Shown here piece by piece: positions 43,989-53,010 of a stretch of 64,000 nucleotides of DNA. Source of the DNA: Nocardia inohanensis NBRC 100128 (GTDB lineage Bacteria; Actinomycetota; Actinomycetes; Mycobacteriales; Mycobacteriaceae); the NCBI RefSeq assembly GCF_001612945.1, contig NZ_BDBK01000017.1:62001-126000 (forward strand). Direction: 5' to 3'. A program made the position numbers and the translations under genes. The notes under the pieces were generated by a model. It ran no database searches. It saw only the letters and a program-made list of their open reading frames with translations, and had not been told where the DNA came from. The stretch's first letter is position 1. Each line of letters begins with the position of its first letter.

Positions 43989-44707
43989 TCCGCGCGACGC
44001 GCCCCCACGTGCCATGCGCAGGTGTAGATCGCGAGAGCGACCGCACCCCAGCGAATCGCACCCACGAGCGCGGCGCGCACGAGATCGTAGCCACTGGGCT
44101 GGACGTACGCGGTGAGGGCATGCGTCACCCCGAAGGCCACGAAAACCGTTGTCCCGGTGAGCACCCACGCGCGCGGCGTCCGCGCGAGCCCGGGTCGCGC
44201 CGCACCCGGCGGCGTCCGGCGGTACCAGCCCGCCGTGGCGAGCGCGAGCGCCAGCATGCCGCCGACCGAGGACACATACCCGAGCACGTTGTACACCCGG
44301 TGCGGTTCGATCACGGTCCCGCGCAGCCACGCCCAATGCGTGACCATCGCGCCATCGCGTTGAACGAAGCTGTCCCACAGCACATGTGTGCCCGCACCGG
44401 CGACCACGGAGAGCACCGCTCGCGGCAACTGCCGGAACCGCCACTCGAGTTCTCCGGTTCTCCGCCGCCAGCCCTCGGGAGCCAGGGCCGTCAACGGCTC
44501 CGCGACGAACCGCAGCAGCGCCAGCAGCAGCAAGCCGATCACCGGATCGGAGGTCATCGTGCCCGCGAGCGAATGTGTCGGCACCGGTATCGAAACCGGC
44601 ACATAGTAGAGGACGTCGGGGGCCAGGGCTCCCGCGACCAGTGCCGGCAGCCACAGGTATCGGCGCAGGGGCAGTACAGCTGCGGGGTGGGCGAGGGTGA
44701 ACGGCAC
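43958..44707 (-). CDS. DUF4184 membrane protein
   Basis: The protein has 249 residues. It opens with MPFTLAHPAAVLPLRRYLWLPALVAGALAPDVLYYVP, the DUF4184 signature, in which His, Asp and later THVLWDSF residues may bind a metal in a way like YdjM/LexA-regulated phospholipase-C-like hydrolases. About six hydrophobic segments follow (LLLLALLRFV, MLALALATAGWY, VLTGTTVFVAFG, GAVALAIYTCAW), so it is an integral membrane protein. Its function is not known. It converges on the TadZ-like gene with a 31-base overlap. Confidence 0.82.
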   Translation of the reverse strand: MPFTLAHPAAVLPLRRYLWLPALVAGALAPDVLYYVPVSIPVPTHSLAGTMTSDPVIGLLLLALLRFVAEPLTALAPEGWRRRTGELEWRFRQLPRAVLSVVAGAGTHVLWDSFVQRDGAMVTHWAWLRGTVIEPHRVYNVLGYVSSVGGMLALALATAGWYRRTPPGAARPGLARTPRAWVLTGTTVFVAFGVTHALTAYVQPSGYDLVRAALVGAIRWGAVALAIYTCAWHVGARRADYLSRLTTWR

Positions 44708-44945
44708 CGTGCGATTCTCGCGGTGTTCCAGCCGAATTCACACCGGGAAATTTCGGACCGTTCGAAAAGGCTCTGACATGGGATGATTCGCGGGAGAGGG
44801 GGGATTGCGGGCCGGGTTCGGGGGTTGCGGATCGTTCGCATGAGTAACGCCGCGGGGGTGAGTTGCGACGTGCTCCGTGACAAACGACAGGCGTCGGGGC
44901 CCTGTCCGTCCACTTCCGGTTTCTTTTTCGAATGGGGTTCTGGGC

Positions 44946-46628
44946 ATGGCTTTCGGCGAGTTCGTAGCTAGACAACGCGCCTTGCTGGCAAAAAACAAGA
45001 AGATCACCGCGTCGGCTTCGGCGTTGGGGGTGCTGGGTATCGCTACCGTGGTGGCGGCTTCGTGGTCGCTGACCGCTTCGCATACCGAGACCGCGTCCCC
45101 GCAATTGCGTGCCTCGGTGACGGAATGCCATGACATGGTGACCATTTCGGTCGCCGGTCGTGGTGACACTCCGGTCGCGGGCACTACGAAACTGCTGGTC
45201 GACGCGAACGGGAACGAGTTGCCCGCCGCGGTTTCGGGTGATCACAACAGCCAGTGGCTCGATCCGGTGGTGAACGCTCCGAAGGATGGGACCGACGGGG
45301 ATTCCTACCAGGCCGTTTATATCGCGTACCCGGCGAACATGGCCTCCTACGAGGACGCGGTCAACACCGGTGTCGCCAATACCCAGCAGGTCATGCGGGA
45401 TATCGCGGTGGCCTGCCCGGACACCAAGTTCTCCATCGTGGGCTACTCCGAGGGCGCGGACGTGGTGCGCCGGGTGGCCATGAAGATCGGCAACGGCGAG
45501 CCGGACGCGAACGGGCGCTACGAGACGGTCAATCCCGACGACGTGGTGGGTGTGGTCATCCTCGCCGACTCGGGCCGTACGGCGGGGGAGGGCACCTTCA
45601 TCGGCGCCAAGGACCCGAACGGCAGCCCGGACAACTTCGATCAGAAGTACGGCGGCGGGTCGGCCGGTGGCGAAGGCGCGCTGAAGGGCAATCAGGGCGG
45701 CTTCGGCAAACTGGGCGGCAAGATCGCGTCCTTCTGCTCCGACGGCGACCTCACCTGCGCCGCGCCCAAGAACATCTCGCTGCTGAACCTGGTGGTCAAT
45801 GTGGGCCGCCAGATCAACGCCGACCAGCTGGAGCGGGAAGGGCTGAACGCCACCACCGGTCAGGACGTGGCCGTCACCCTCGCCAATATCGCCATGAAGG
45901 CGTTCGCCGACATCCAGTCCCAGAAGAACTGGATGGCCTCCGACGAGACCTTCCTCTCGGTGCTGCTGCGCGTCTCGGACCCGAACTACAAGCCGGGCGA
46001 GTCCAAGCCGGCCACCACGCAGGCGGATTCCATTGCGGCCGAGAACATGTCGCCGCTGGCCTACCTGCCGCAGAAGGTCTTCAACGAGATCATCGGGCTG
46101 ATCACCACCAACCAGAACACCATCCCGGTCATCCTGAGCGATCCCTACAACCTCACCCTGGGCCCCAACGGCACCGGCCACCACTTCGACTACTGGCGCG
46201 ATGCGAAGCCCGAGGAAGGCAAGCAGCTGACCTCCGCCGAATACGCCGCCGCCTGGCTGACCGAACTGGCCAAGAAGGCGCAGGCCGGTGAATTGAAGAC
46301 CACCACCACGACCAAGCCGGCCGAGAAGGCCGCACTGGCCGCCGCGCCCACCTCGTCGGGCCAGCCGGGCACCACCACCCCGAAGCCGAGCACGACCACC
46401 ACGACGCCGGGCAGCACGACCTCGGGCACCACCCCGGGCACCACGACCACGGCGCCGACCACCACCACGGCCCCGACCACCACGGCCCCGGCCATCGCGC
46501 CGACGACCACGGTCGAAGCCGCGGCCCCGGCCACCACCTCGCCGGAGGCGGCCAAGCCGACCACCACCGCACCGACGACCACGGTGCCGGCGACCACCAC
46601 GCCCGCCACCACGACGGCCGCGAAGTAG
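44946..46628 (+). CDS. large cutinase-family (Culp-type) serine esterase
   Basis: The protein has 560 residues from ATG 44946. A membrane anchor or uncleaved signal (ASALGVLGIATVVAASWSL) is at about 24-42. The alpha/beta-hydrolase domain has the nucleophile elbow FSIVGYSEGADVV near 158-170 and disulfide-type cysteines (TECHDM, VACPDT, SFCSDGDLTC), then an Asp/His pair further on (DYW, GHHFDYW). It resembles mycobacterial Culp6/Rv3802c, a cell-wall phospholipase-thioesterase, but is much longer. The last 120 residues are a Thr/Pro/Ala-rich tail that is probably extended, O-glycosylated and wall-spanning. No other mycolate gene is adjacent. A bidirectional hairpin follows the stop. Confidence 0.88.
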   Translation: MAFGEFVARQRALLAKNKKITASASALGVLGIATVVAASWSLTASHTETASPQLRASVTECHDMVTISVAGRGDTPVAGTTKLLVDANGNELPAAVSGDHNSQWLDPVVNAPKDGTDGDSYQAVYIAYPANMASYEDAVNTGVANTQQVMRDIAVACPDTKFSIVGYSEGADVVRRVAMKIGNGEPDANGRYETVNPDDVVGVVILADSGRTAGEGTFIGAKDPNGSPDNFDQKYGGGSAGGEGALKGNQGGFGKLGGKIASFCSDGDLTCAAPKNISLLNLVVNVGRQINADQLEREGLNATTGQDVAVTLANIAMKAFADIQSQKNWMASDETFLSVLLRVSDPNYKPGESKPATTQADSIAAENMSPLAYLPQKVFNEIIGLITTNQNTIPVILSDPYNLTLGPNGTGHHFDYWRDAKPEEGKQLTSAEYAAAWLTELAKKAQAGELKTTTTTKPAEKAALAAAPTSSGQPGTTTPKPSTTTTTPGSTTSGTTPGTTTTAPTTTTAPTTTAPAIAPTTTVEAAAPATTSPEAAKPTTTAPTTTVPATTTPATTTAAK

Positions 46629-46638
46629 TAACCGCCAC

Positions 46639-46680
46639 AACGGCCTTCCGTCCCCCGCACCGGGGTGACGGAAGGCCGTT
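46639..46680. terminator. perfect 14-bp hairpin between cutinase and MFS genes
   Basis: AACGGCCTTCCGTC (46639-46652) pairs exactly with 46667-46680, and the loop itself adds CCCC/GGGG pairs. It lies between the convergent stops at 46628 and 46689, with TTTCG on one side and TTGTGG on the other strand side. Probable bidirectional terminator. Confidence 0.8.
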
Positions 46681-46688
46681 TCGCGTGC

Positions 46689-47930
46689 TCAGGCCAGCAT
46701 CTGCTTGGGCCGCCGATCGGTGGGTTTGCGCGGTTTGCGCCCGGCGGTCGCGGCCCGGAACGCCTCGGCGGTCTGCGGCACCAGCAGCGCCGCGACAATG
46801 CTCAGCACCGGGCCGACCGTCATGCTCTCGAAAGCGGCCGTATAGGAAGCATGATCGGTGACCACACCGAACAGCAGCGGGCTCAGCACCCCCGCGAGCT
46901 GACCGCCGAAAATGATCACCCCGGTCGCCGCGCCGATATAACTGCTGGGCAGGGCGCGCAGCGGCACCGCGAACGCGGGCATGAACGCCAGCCCCGCCAG
47001 GAACGTCATCACCGATCCGGTCAGCACGAACAGCGGGAAGAACTCGATGCGCGGCAACACGAACAGCAGCACCGAGGTCGCGACCATGGCCGGCACCACC
47101 AGCATTCGCGGCTGCCCGCCCAGCCGATCCGACAGCCGCGCGCCCAGCACCACCCCGACCGCCGCCGCCAAGGTGGAGGGCACCGCGGCGATCGCGACGA
47201 CCGTGATGGACAGGCCGCGATCCTCGTGCAGGAAGGTCGGCAGCCACGCGGTCACCCCCCACACCAGCACGTCGTAGCCGAAGAAGATAACCGCGAACCC
47301 CAGCAGCGCCGGCGACAGCAGCACCCGGCGCGGCGCGGTCGAGCCCGCCGGCTGCTGAATCCCGTCCTGCGCCAAGGGCTCCGGCATCCAGCGCCGCCAG
47401 GCCAGGATCACCGCCACCCCCAGCACCGAGATGATCGCGAACATCGCCCGCCACCCGACGGTCGGCAGCAGGATGCTCGCCACGACCGCCGCCAGCAGAA
47501 TCCCCACCGCGTTCGAGGCATTGGTCCAGCCGGTGGCGGTGGTGCGCTGTTCGGGGGTGCTGCGCTCGGCCAGCGCCTTGATGGCCGCCGCCGGGAACAC
47601 GCCCTGCACCAGCCCGAACAGGAATCGCATGACCAGCAGCGCCAGGAACGACCAGGCCACCGCGGTCAATCCGGTGAAGACCGACCACGCCACCAGCCCC
47701 ACCACCCCGATCCGCAGCGCGCCGTAGCGATCGGCGAGCAAGCCGCCGGGCACCTGCGCGGCGGCGTAGGCGATGAAGAACACCGAGACCAGCAGCCCCT
47801 GCTGGGTGTGATCGAGGTGCAGGTCCTGGCCGATGTAGGGCAGCGCGAAGTTGATGACCGTCCGGTCGATGTAGTCGACGACCCAGGCCGCGAACAGCAG
47901 CACGATGGTCACCCGGGTGGTGCGTGGCAT
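46689..47930 (-). CDS. MFS transporter, anion:cation-symporter-like
   Basis: The protein has 413 residues and about 12 hydrophobic helices. The N-terminus (VDYIDRTVINFALPYIGQDL) is the pattern of the ACS family of sugar-acid and organic-anion importers. Motif A reads GGLLADRYGALR, with a related GARLSDRLGGQP in the second half. It is likely a proton-coupled uptake system for an organic acid at the cell membrane. No catabolic genes lie beside it, so the substrate is open. Confidence 0.9.
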   Translation of the reverse strand: MPRTTRVTIVLLFAAWVVDYIDRTVINFALPYIGQDLHLDHTQQGLLVSVFFIAYAAAQVPGGLLADRYGALRIGVVGLVAWSVFTGLTAVAWSFLALLVMRFLFGLVQGVFPAAAIKALAERSTPEQRTTATGWTNASNAVGILLAAVVASILLPTVGWRAMFAIISVLGVAVILAWRRWMPEPLAQDGIQQPAGSTAPRRVLLSPALLGFAVIFFGYDVLVWGVTAWLPTFLHEDRGLSITVVAIAAVPSTLAAAVGVVLGARLSDRLGGQPRMLVVPAMVATSVLLFVLPRIEFFPLFVLTGSVMTFLAGLAFMPAFAVPLRALPSSYIGAATGVIIFGGQLAGVLSPLLFGVVTDHASYTAAFESMTVGPVLSIVAALLVPQTAEAFRAATAGRKPRKPTDRRPKQMLA

Positions 47931-48080
47931 CGGAGCCCCTTCATCGAACGCGAGGCAACGTGTCCTCTGTGCGGCCCCGCCGTGCGGGTCCTTCAGAATC
48001 CGCAGATTACCTACCGGCGGATCACGAAGCCTGCCCTCAAACGTATGGGCCGGAGATCACCGGCGCACCGATCGCACCGC

Positions 48081-48812
48081 TCAGGCGGGCGGCACCTGTT
48101 CGCCGCCGTGGGCCGCCAGCGCCTGCGCCACGATCTCGTCGAGCCGCGCGTGATGGGCTCCCTTCCAATAGGTTTGGCCGCAATCGGCACAGCGGGCGAA
48201 GCTGTCGTAGGTGCGGCCGGTGCTGTCGGGCAGCAGTGCGCGCACCGACTCCTTGTCCGCCGGGCGCAGCACGCCGTTGCAGGAGGTGCAGCGGGTCCAC
48301 GGCAGCAGCGGCGGGGCGAAACGCGACAGCACATCCTCCAGCTGTTCGGCCGGGCGGTGACTGTAAACGTATGCGCCGCAGAAGATTTCGCGGCGACGCA
48401 GCAGACCCCGGTCGCGGGAGAGCAGTACCCGCTGCTCGGCGGCCGAGCGTGCGGCCAGGGCGGCGTCGCCGATATCCGGATTCTCGTAGGCGGCGTCGAC
48501 CCCGAGCAGGCGCAGCCGCCGGGCCAGCGTGCCCAGGTGGATGTCCAGCAGGAAACGCGGCGGCTGCGGCAATTCCTGCGGCCGCGCCACCGCGAGCACC
48601 CCGGCCGACTCCCCGTCACCGGGCACGTGGGCCGGTCCGACGGTGCGGCCGTCGATGCGCAGCTCACCCACCTCGGTGAGCGGCACCCCCAAGGATTCGA
48701 CCACGTGCCCCAGGGTGGAGACGCCGTCCACGCGCACCGCTCCGGCCGCGCGCTGACCGACGAAGACTTGCAACTCCGGCGCGACGGTAACTCGGATCTC
48801 CCCTGCGTTCAC
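48081..48812 (-). CDS. Mut7-C ubiquitin-like plus Mut7-C RNase/PIN-like protein
   Basis: The protein has 243 residues from GTG 48812. The first 80 residues form a beta-grasp ubiquitin-like domain (IRVTVAPELQVFVG...HVVESLGVPLTEVGEL). The Mut7-C domain follows: FLLDIHLGTLARRLRLLGVDAAY, then RVLLSRDRGLLRR, with acidic residues placed as in PIN nucleases. The C-terminus has two CxxC knuckles, CTSCNG and CADCGQ, for one zinc ion. This architecture is common in actinobacteria; RNase activity is predicted from the PIN-like fold, not shown. The gene is single. Confidence 0.88.
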   Translation of the reverse strand: MNAGEIRVTVAPELQVFVGQRAAGAVRVDGVSTLGHVVESLGVPLTEVGELRIDGRTVGPAHVPGDGESAGVLAVARPQELPQPPRFLLDIHLGTLARRLRLLGVDAAYENPDIGDAALAARSAAEQRVLLSRDRGLLRRREIFCGAYVYSHRPAEQLEDVLSRFAPPLLPWTRCTSCNGVLRPADKESVRALLPDSTGRTYDSFARCADCGQTYWKGAHHARLDEIVAQALAAHGGEQVPPA

Positions 48813-48953
48813 CCCGTCAGCATGCCAAAAGTCCAGGCCCGGCGGGCAACTCGTTTTCCCGGCGATTAGTCCGCGCCGGTCCGGGTAGAGCCAGGAAAGG
48901 GTCGACTTCGCGGCCCACGGCAACAATCAGCTACTGCGAAAGGATTGACGGCT

Positions 48954-49160
48954 ATGCCCAATCCCAAGAACCCCGGACAGTTCGGCAACCGTTCCGACAC
49001 CGCGGAGCAGGCCAGCAAGGGCGGCAAGGCCAGCAGCGGAAGTTTCGGCAGCGCGCGCGGCGCCGATCCGCGTGAGGCGGGCAGGAAGGGCGCCGCCGCC
49101 CAGCCGACCGCGGCCAAGCAGAAGGGCGGGCAGCACAGCCACTCTCGCTCGGACTCGTAA
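48954..49160 (+). CDS. small KGG-repeat stress protein
   Basis: The protein has 68 residues from ATG 48954, nine bases after AAAGGA. It is hydrophilic and rich in Gly, Lys, Ser and Ala. A GQFGNRSDTAEQASKGGKASSGSFG segment and later AGRKGA match the KGG motif of GsiB/Con-10-like proteins, which are glucose-starvation or desiccation stress proteins. Likely disordered and cytoplasmic. A strong hairpin follows 14 bases after the stop. Confidence 0.8.
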   Translation: MPNPKNPGQFGNRSDTAEQASKGGKASSGSFGSARGADPREAGRKGAAAQPTAAKQKGGQHSHSRSDS

Positions 49161-49173
49161 TCCGCGCCCGGAC

Positions 49174-49207
49174 GTGGGAGGGATCGCCGCTCGGCGATCC
49201 CTCCCAC
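49174..49207 (+). terminator. perfect 16-bp hairpin after the KGG gene
   Basis: GTGGGAGGGATCGCCG (49174-49189) pairs with 49192-49207 across two bases, giving an effective GCTC-type tight loop. No U tract. Position suits a terminator of the stress gene. Confidence 0.75.
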
Positions 49208-49518
49208 GGGCATTTTCCGGACATTTGTGAATTACCGTCAAATTTCATGTGTGCAGTGGCGTGGCGCACATTGAAGACGCGCCGAACATTTCGTTAACCA
49301 TTTGTTTGCGAGCCTGTGAGTTGCGGGGATCTGACTTTGGTGTTTTTCTAGTTGCGCAGGTCGAATCGACCCACCGACGGAGTTGGAGTTGCAAAACCCG
49401 TCGAGTGCCTTTTTCCGGCAGCGTCGCCAGCCGCACTCTTCCTCGGCCTGCCCGCCAGAACAGCAAGTCGCCGTCCTCCGGCGCACTTCCCTGATGCAGG
49501 TTCGAAAGGACTCAGGTC
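49208..49518. other. 311-base gap with an AT-richer stretch
   Basis: From about 49215 to 49345 the sequence is clearly richer in A and T than its surroundings, then returns to high GC. It probably holds the promoter and a long leader of the exported protein gene at 49519. No convincing open frame or palindrome was seen. AT-rich islands of this kind are the usual Lsr2 targets. Confidence 0.45.
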
Positions 49519-49914
49519 GTGAACGCACCCTTCTTCACCCGTGCCGCAACGGTTCTCACCGGAATCGCGATCGGTCTCGCGGCCCCCGGCCTGGCTACCG
49601 CCGCACCGGTGGGCGACGCCGCCGCGTCGCCCGCCGATGCGGGTGGTTCGCAGCTGTTGCCGCAGCTCGGCAGCGGTAGCGCCGCACTCGGCACCGGCAG
49701 CTCCACCGCGGGCGGCGTCGCCGGGGCGCTGGGTACCGGCAGTGCCGCCGCCGGATCGGTGGGCTCGCTGATTCCCGGGCCGGGCTCGGTGCTGGGCCTG
49801 CTCGGCACCGGCAGCGGCGCGGCCAGCGGATCCGCGCAGGCCGGCGGCACCCTCGCCGCGGCCCTCGGAACCGGCAGTGCCGCCGCGGGATCGGGCTCCG
49901 CGGGCGCGAAGTAA
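49519..49914 (+). CDS. small exported Gly/Ala/Ser-rich repeat protein
   Basis: The protein has 131 residues from GTG 49519, behind AAGGACTCAGGTC. Residues 1-30 are a signal peptide (FFTRAATVLTGIAIGLAAPGLATAAP). The mature part is made almost only of Gly, Ala, Ser, Leu and Thr, with the core LGTGS or its variants LGSGS repeated five times, usually followed by A/S-A-A-G. There is no Cys and no charged patch. It may be a surface or matrix filler protein; no function is known. The repeats look like slow local duplication. Confidence 0.75.
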   Translation: MNAPFFTRAATVLTGIAIGLAAPGLATAAPVGDAAASPADAGGSQLLPQLGSGSAALGTGSSTAGGVAGALGTGSAAAGSVGSLIPGPGSVLGLLGTGSGAASGSAQAGGTLAAALGTGSAAAGSGSAGAK

Positions 49915-50067
49915 CGCCCGAAAGCCGGATGGGTTTCCGGCGCGTCATGCGTCGATCGGCAATTAACTTCCAATTCGCCAGAACGGTTTCCGGGCGCTAG
50001 CGCCAGTCTTTTGCGCACGCTGATTTCTTTACGAAATTCTAACGCCCACCCGTAGGCATGAAATTCG

Positions 50068-51714
50068 ATGAGGACCGTCGAGATGGAATACACCCACCTG
50101 TCCGAATTCGCCGTCCGCCCGGGAGTATTGACCCTGTGGCGCCCGGAACTCGTCCCCGGCCACGATTGGACCCCGGACGATCGCCCGCTCACCAGCGTCC
50201 ACGTGCGGCATTGCCAGGCCGTCGACGCCGCCGATCCGCGACCCGGGCGCGGGCGCTGGATCGGCACCATCTTCGAAATGGACGCGCCCTTCCATCCCGA
50301 ACAGTGGCGAGAGACCGTGCGGCTGTGGCACGTTCGCCACGAAGGGCTGCGCACCACCCTCGCGCACCGGATCGACGGGGAACCCGGACGCCTGGTATGC
50401 GACGGGGCCGCCGTGACCGTCGGCGACGAGCCGGTGCCCGGCGTCACCGCGCCGGAGGCCATCACCGAATACCTCACCGACGCACTGGAACTGCGCCTGT
50501 CCGCCCTGCGCTGGCCGCACTGCCTGCTCGCCACCGTCGAGCACCCCGGCACCGCCGATTTCACCGTGCTGGTCGCCGCCGACCACTCGGTCATGGACGC
50601 GTACTCGCAGGCCATCGTGATTCTGGAACTGCGCTCGCTCTACCGGTCGGTGGCCGCCGGCGAACCGGCGCGGGAGTCCGTGACTTTCGGCAGCGCCGCG
50701 GATTTCGCCGCCTACGAGCGGGCGGCCGCGGCCGCGCTCACCCCGTCCTGCGCGGGCGTGCAGGTGTGGCGCCGCTTCCTCGACGGTTCGGGCGGCATGC
50801 TGCCCCGCTTCGAACCCGCCATCACCCGCGGCAGTGACGCACTGTCGGCGGCCCCGCAGACCAGCACCTCCCGGCGACTGCTGTCGCTCGCCGAACTCGA
50901 GCGGGTCGAGGACGCGGTCACGGCGCGCGGGCATCGGCTCTCCGTGGCGGTCTTCACCGCCCTGGCGATCGCCTACCGGCGCAGCTTCGGCTATCTGTCC
51001 ATGCGCGCCATCATGCCGATCGCCACCCGCCCGGACCTGAAATGGCTGGAATCCATGGGCTGGTTCGTCAATGTGGTGCCGTTGGACATCACCCTGGCCC
51101 CCGACCTGGATCCGGACGCCTCCCTCGAAACCACCCGTACCGCGCTGCGTCGCTCCCGCGCCGCCAACGACACCACCTGGACCCGCGCCCTGGAACTGCT
51201 GGGCTGCACCGACAGCCCCCGGTTCGGCATCTCCTTCCTGGACATCCGCGTGCTGCCCGACTACGAGCTGGTGGAATCCCTGCGCGGCCACACCCTGCGC
51301 GCCGAGTGCTACTCCGGCGACGAGGTCTTCCTCTGGATAGTCCGCGCCGCCGACGGCCTGCGCCTGTCCACCCGGTTCCCGGCCGCTTTCCCGGCCCCGG
51401 AAATGGATCGCTTCCTCGCCGAATTCGCCCGCGCCATGCGGGAATTCACCCACGACCTGGCGCCGGCCGAAACCGCCGCGCAGACGGCGGACCCAACCCC
51501 CGCATCCCCGGTGGATACCCCCGCCGGCCAGATTCCGGCCGCGCTGTGCCCGCCCGCCGCGACCCTGCTCGGTCTCGAGGAGGCGCCGCCGGCCGAGACG
51601 AATCCCCCGGTGCCACCGCCGGTATCGAACGGCGCTCCGGTCTTCGCCGGTGACCCGCGACCCGCCGTGCCCCCTGCCGCGGCGCGGCTGGTCCCGTCGC
51701 CGAGCCGAGGCTGA
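50068..51714 (+). CDS. PapA-type acyltransferase (condensation-domain fold)
   Basis: The protein has 548 residues. The start MRTVEMEYTHLSEFAVRPGVLTLW matches the N-terminus of PapA1-like proteins. The HxxxD active site is met by ADHSVMDAYS near 173. The second lobe has RAIMPIATRPDLKWLESMGWFVNVVPLDI, the usual region around 315-345, and FGISFLDIR. PapA enzymes move acyl groups from CoA or from polyketide synthase carriers onto sugars such as trehalose. The last 75 residues are Pro/Ala-rich and probably disordered. It is the first gene of a five-gene set with a glycosyltransferase and ABC exporter; the next gene begins three bases after its stop. Confidence 0.85.
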   Translation: MRTVEMEYTHLSEFAVRPGVLTLWRPELVPGHDWTPDDRPLTSVHVRHCQAVDAADPRPGRGRWIGTIFEMDAPFHPEQWRETVRLWHVRHEGLRTTLAHRIDGEPGRLVCDGAAVTVGDEPVPGVTAPEAITEYLTDALELRLSALRWPHCLLATVEHPGTADFTVLVAADHSVMDAYSQAIVILELRSLYRSVAAGEPARESVTFGSAADFAAYERAAAAALTPSCAGVQVWRRFLDGSGGMLPRFEPAITRGSDALSAAPQTSTSRRLLSLAELERVEDAVTARGHRLSVAVFTALAIAYRRSFGYLSMRAIMPIATRPDLKWLESMGWFVNVVPLDITLAPDLDPDASLETTRTALRRSRAANDTTWTRALELLGCTDSPRFGISFLDIRVLPDYELVESLRGHTLRAECYSGDEVFLWIVRAADGLRLSTRFPAAFPAPEMDRFLAEFARAMREFTHDLAPAETAAQTADPTPASPVDTPAGQIPAALCPPAATLLGLEEAPPAETNPPVPPPVSNGAPVFAGDPRPAVPPAAARLVPSPSRG

Positions 51715-51717
51715 GCC

Positions 51718-53010
51718 ATGCGGGTCCTGCTGGCTTTCGCGGGCAGCCGCGGCGACGCCCAACCGGGAATCCTGCTGGCGCAGGAGCTGACCCGCCGCGG
51801 CCACCGGGTAACCCTCGCGGTCTCCCCGAACCTGGTCGCGCTGGCGACCAGCCACGGCGTCCAGGCCGAACCCTTCGGCCTGGACAGCGCCGAACTGCTC
51901 CGGGCGCAACGCGATGACGCGCGCTTCACCGCCCGCAACCCGCTCCAGCGCCTCCGGGCGATCCTGGATCTGCAACGACGCGGATTCGCCGAGGCGGCCC
52001 TGGATCTGCTCGGCATCGCCGGCCCCGCCGATGTGCTCGTCACCGGCATGGCCTGCGAGGAAGCCGCTGCCGAGGTCGCACGACATCGCGGCATACCGTT
52101 GGCGGCCTTGCACTTCTTCCCGATCCGCCCCAATGGCGTCGTGCCGGTGGTACCCGCGGGGTGGGGAGCGCGGCTTCCCAAGACGGCCAACCGGCTCGGC
52201 TGGCACCTGCTCACCAAGGCGCGAGCCGCCGCCCTCGCGCCCGAGATCGCCGCGCTGCGTGCAGCGATCACTCCGGGCTTTTCCGGCGGGTGGCAGTTGG
52301 GGCGTACTCCGGGCGCGGGATCGAATGCGGCCTATCCGCGTACGGTGCTGCACGGGTATGACGTCGAGTTGTTTCCGGGACTGATCGATGAGATCGGCGA
52401 CGGAAGGGTAACCGGGTTTCCGGTTCCCGTGCCGAGCGCCGACGGCATCGATCCGGCGTTGACGGAGTGGTTGGCGGCGGGGAGTGCGCCGGTGTACGCC
52501 GGGTTCGGGTCCATGCCGGTCGCGGATCCGGCGGCTACCGCGCGGATGGTGCGGGAGGTCTGTGCGCGGCGCGGAATGCGATTGCTGTTGGCGGGCGGGG
52601 TGTTTCGCGGCGGGATCGACGGCGATGTCGCGGTGGTGGAGCAGGTCGATCATCGGGCGGTGTTGCCGAGGTGCGCGGTCGCGGTCCATCACGGCGGGGC
52701 GGGAACCACGGCGGCGGCTCTGCGGGCCGGGGTGCCTTCGGTGATCTGCGCGGTGCAGGCCGATCAGCCGTATTGGGGGCGGCAGGTCGAAAAGCTCGGG
52801 CTCGGTGTGGCTTTGCCGTTCGCTCGATTGACCGGGCCGCGGCTGGAAGCGGCTTTGCGGCGGGCGAGCGAGCCGGAGACGGTGCTGCGGGCCGCGGCTT
52901 ACGGAATGCGGTTCCGGGACGACGGGGTGGCCCGGGCCGCCGATGTCGTCGAATCGCTGGTATCGGCGGGTAATTCGCCACGACTGATGGAGGTTCGTGA
53001 TGACGGGTGA
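51718..53010 (+). CDS. GT1 family glycosyltransferase
   Basis: The protein has 430 residues and the GT-B fold. The acceptor half begins MRVLLAFAGSRGDAQPGILLAQEL; the donor half has VYAGFGSMP near 260 and the nucleotide-sugar motif AVAVHHGGAGTTAAALRAGVPSVI near 320-343, ending with QADQPYWGRQVEKLGLG. Relatives (UGT/rhamnosyltransferases of glycopeptidolipid and antibiotic clusters) attach a hexose or deoxyhexose to lipid or polyketide acceptors. Its stop overlaps the start of the ABC ATPase gene by 11 bases, so the two are translated together. Confidence 0.93.
   Translation: MRVLLAFAGSRGDAQPGILLAQELTRRGHRVTLAVSPNLVALATSHGVQAEPFGLDSAELLRAQRDDARFTARNPLQRLRAILDLQRRGFAEAALDLLGIAGPADVLVTGMACEEAAAEVARHRGIPLAALHFFPIRPNGVVPVVPAGWGARLPKTANRLGWHLLTKARAAALAPEIAALRAAITPGFSGGWQLGRTPGAGSNAAYPRTVLHGYDVELFPGLIDEIGDGRVTGFPVPVPSADGIDPALTEWLAAGSAPVYAGFGSMPVADPAATARMVREVCARRGMRLLLAGGVFRGGIDGDVAVVEQVDHRAVLPRCAVAVHHGGAGTTAAALRAGVPSVICAVQADQPYWGRQVEKLGLGVALPFARLTGPRLEAALRRASEPETVLRAAAYGMRFRDDGVARAADVVESLVSAGNSPRLMEVRDDG

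Noticed and set aside
43233..46640. Very long open frame on the minus strand opposite the cutinase and TadZ-like genes
   Set aside because: It is Gly/Arg-rich, has no recognisable domain and mirrors the codon pattern of the genes on the other strand, including the Thr-rich tail.
50068..51714. Non-ribosomal peptide synthetase module
   Set aside because: There is a condensation-like fold only; no adenylation or carrier domain is found here or next to it.
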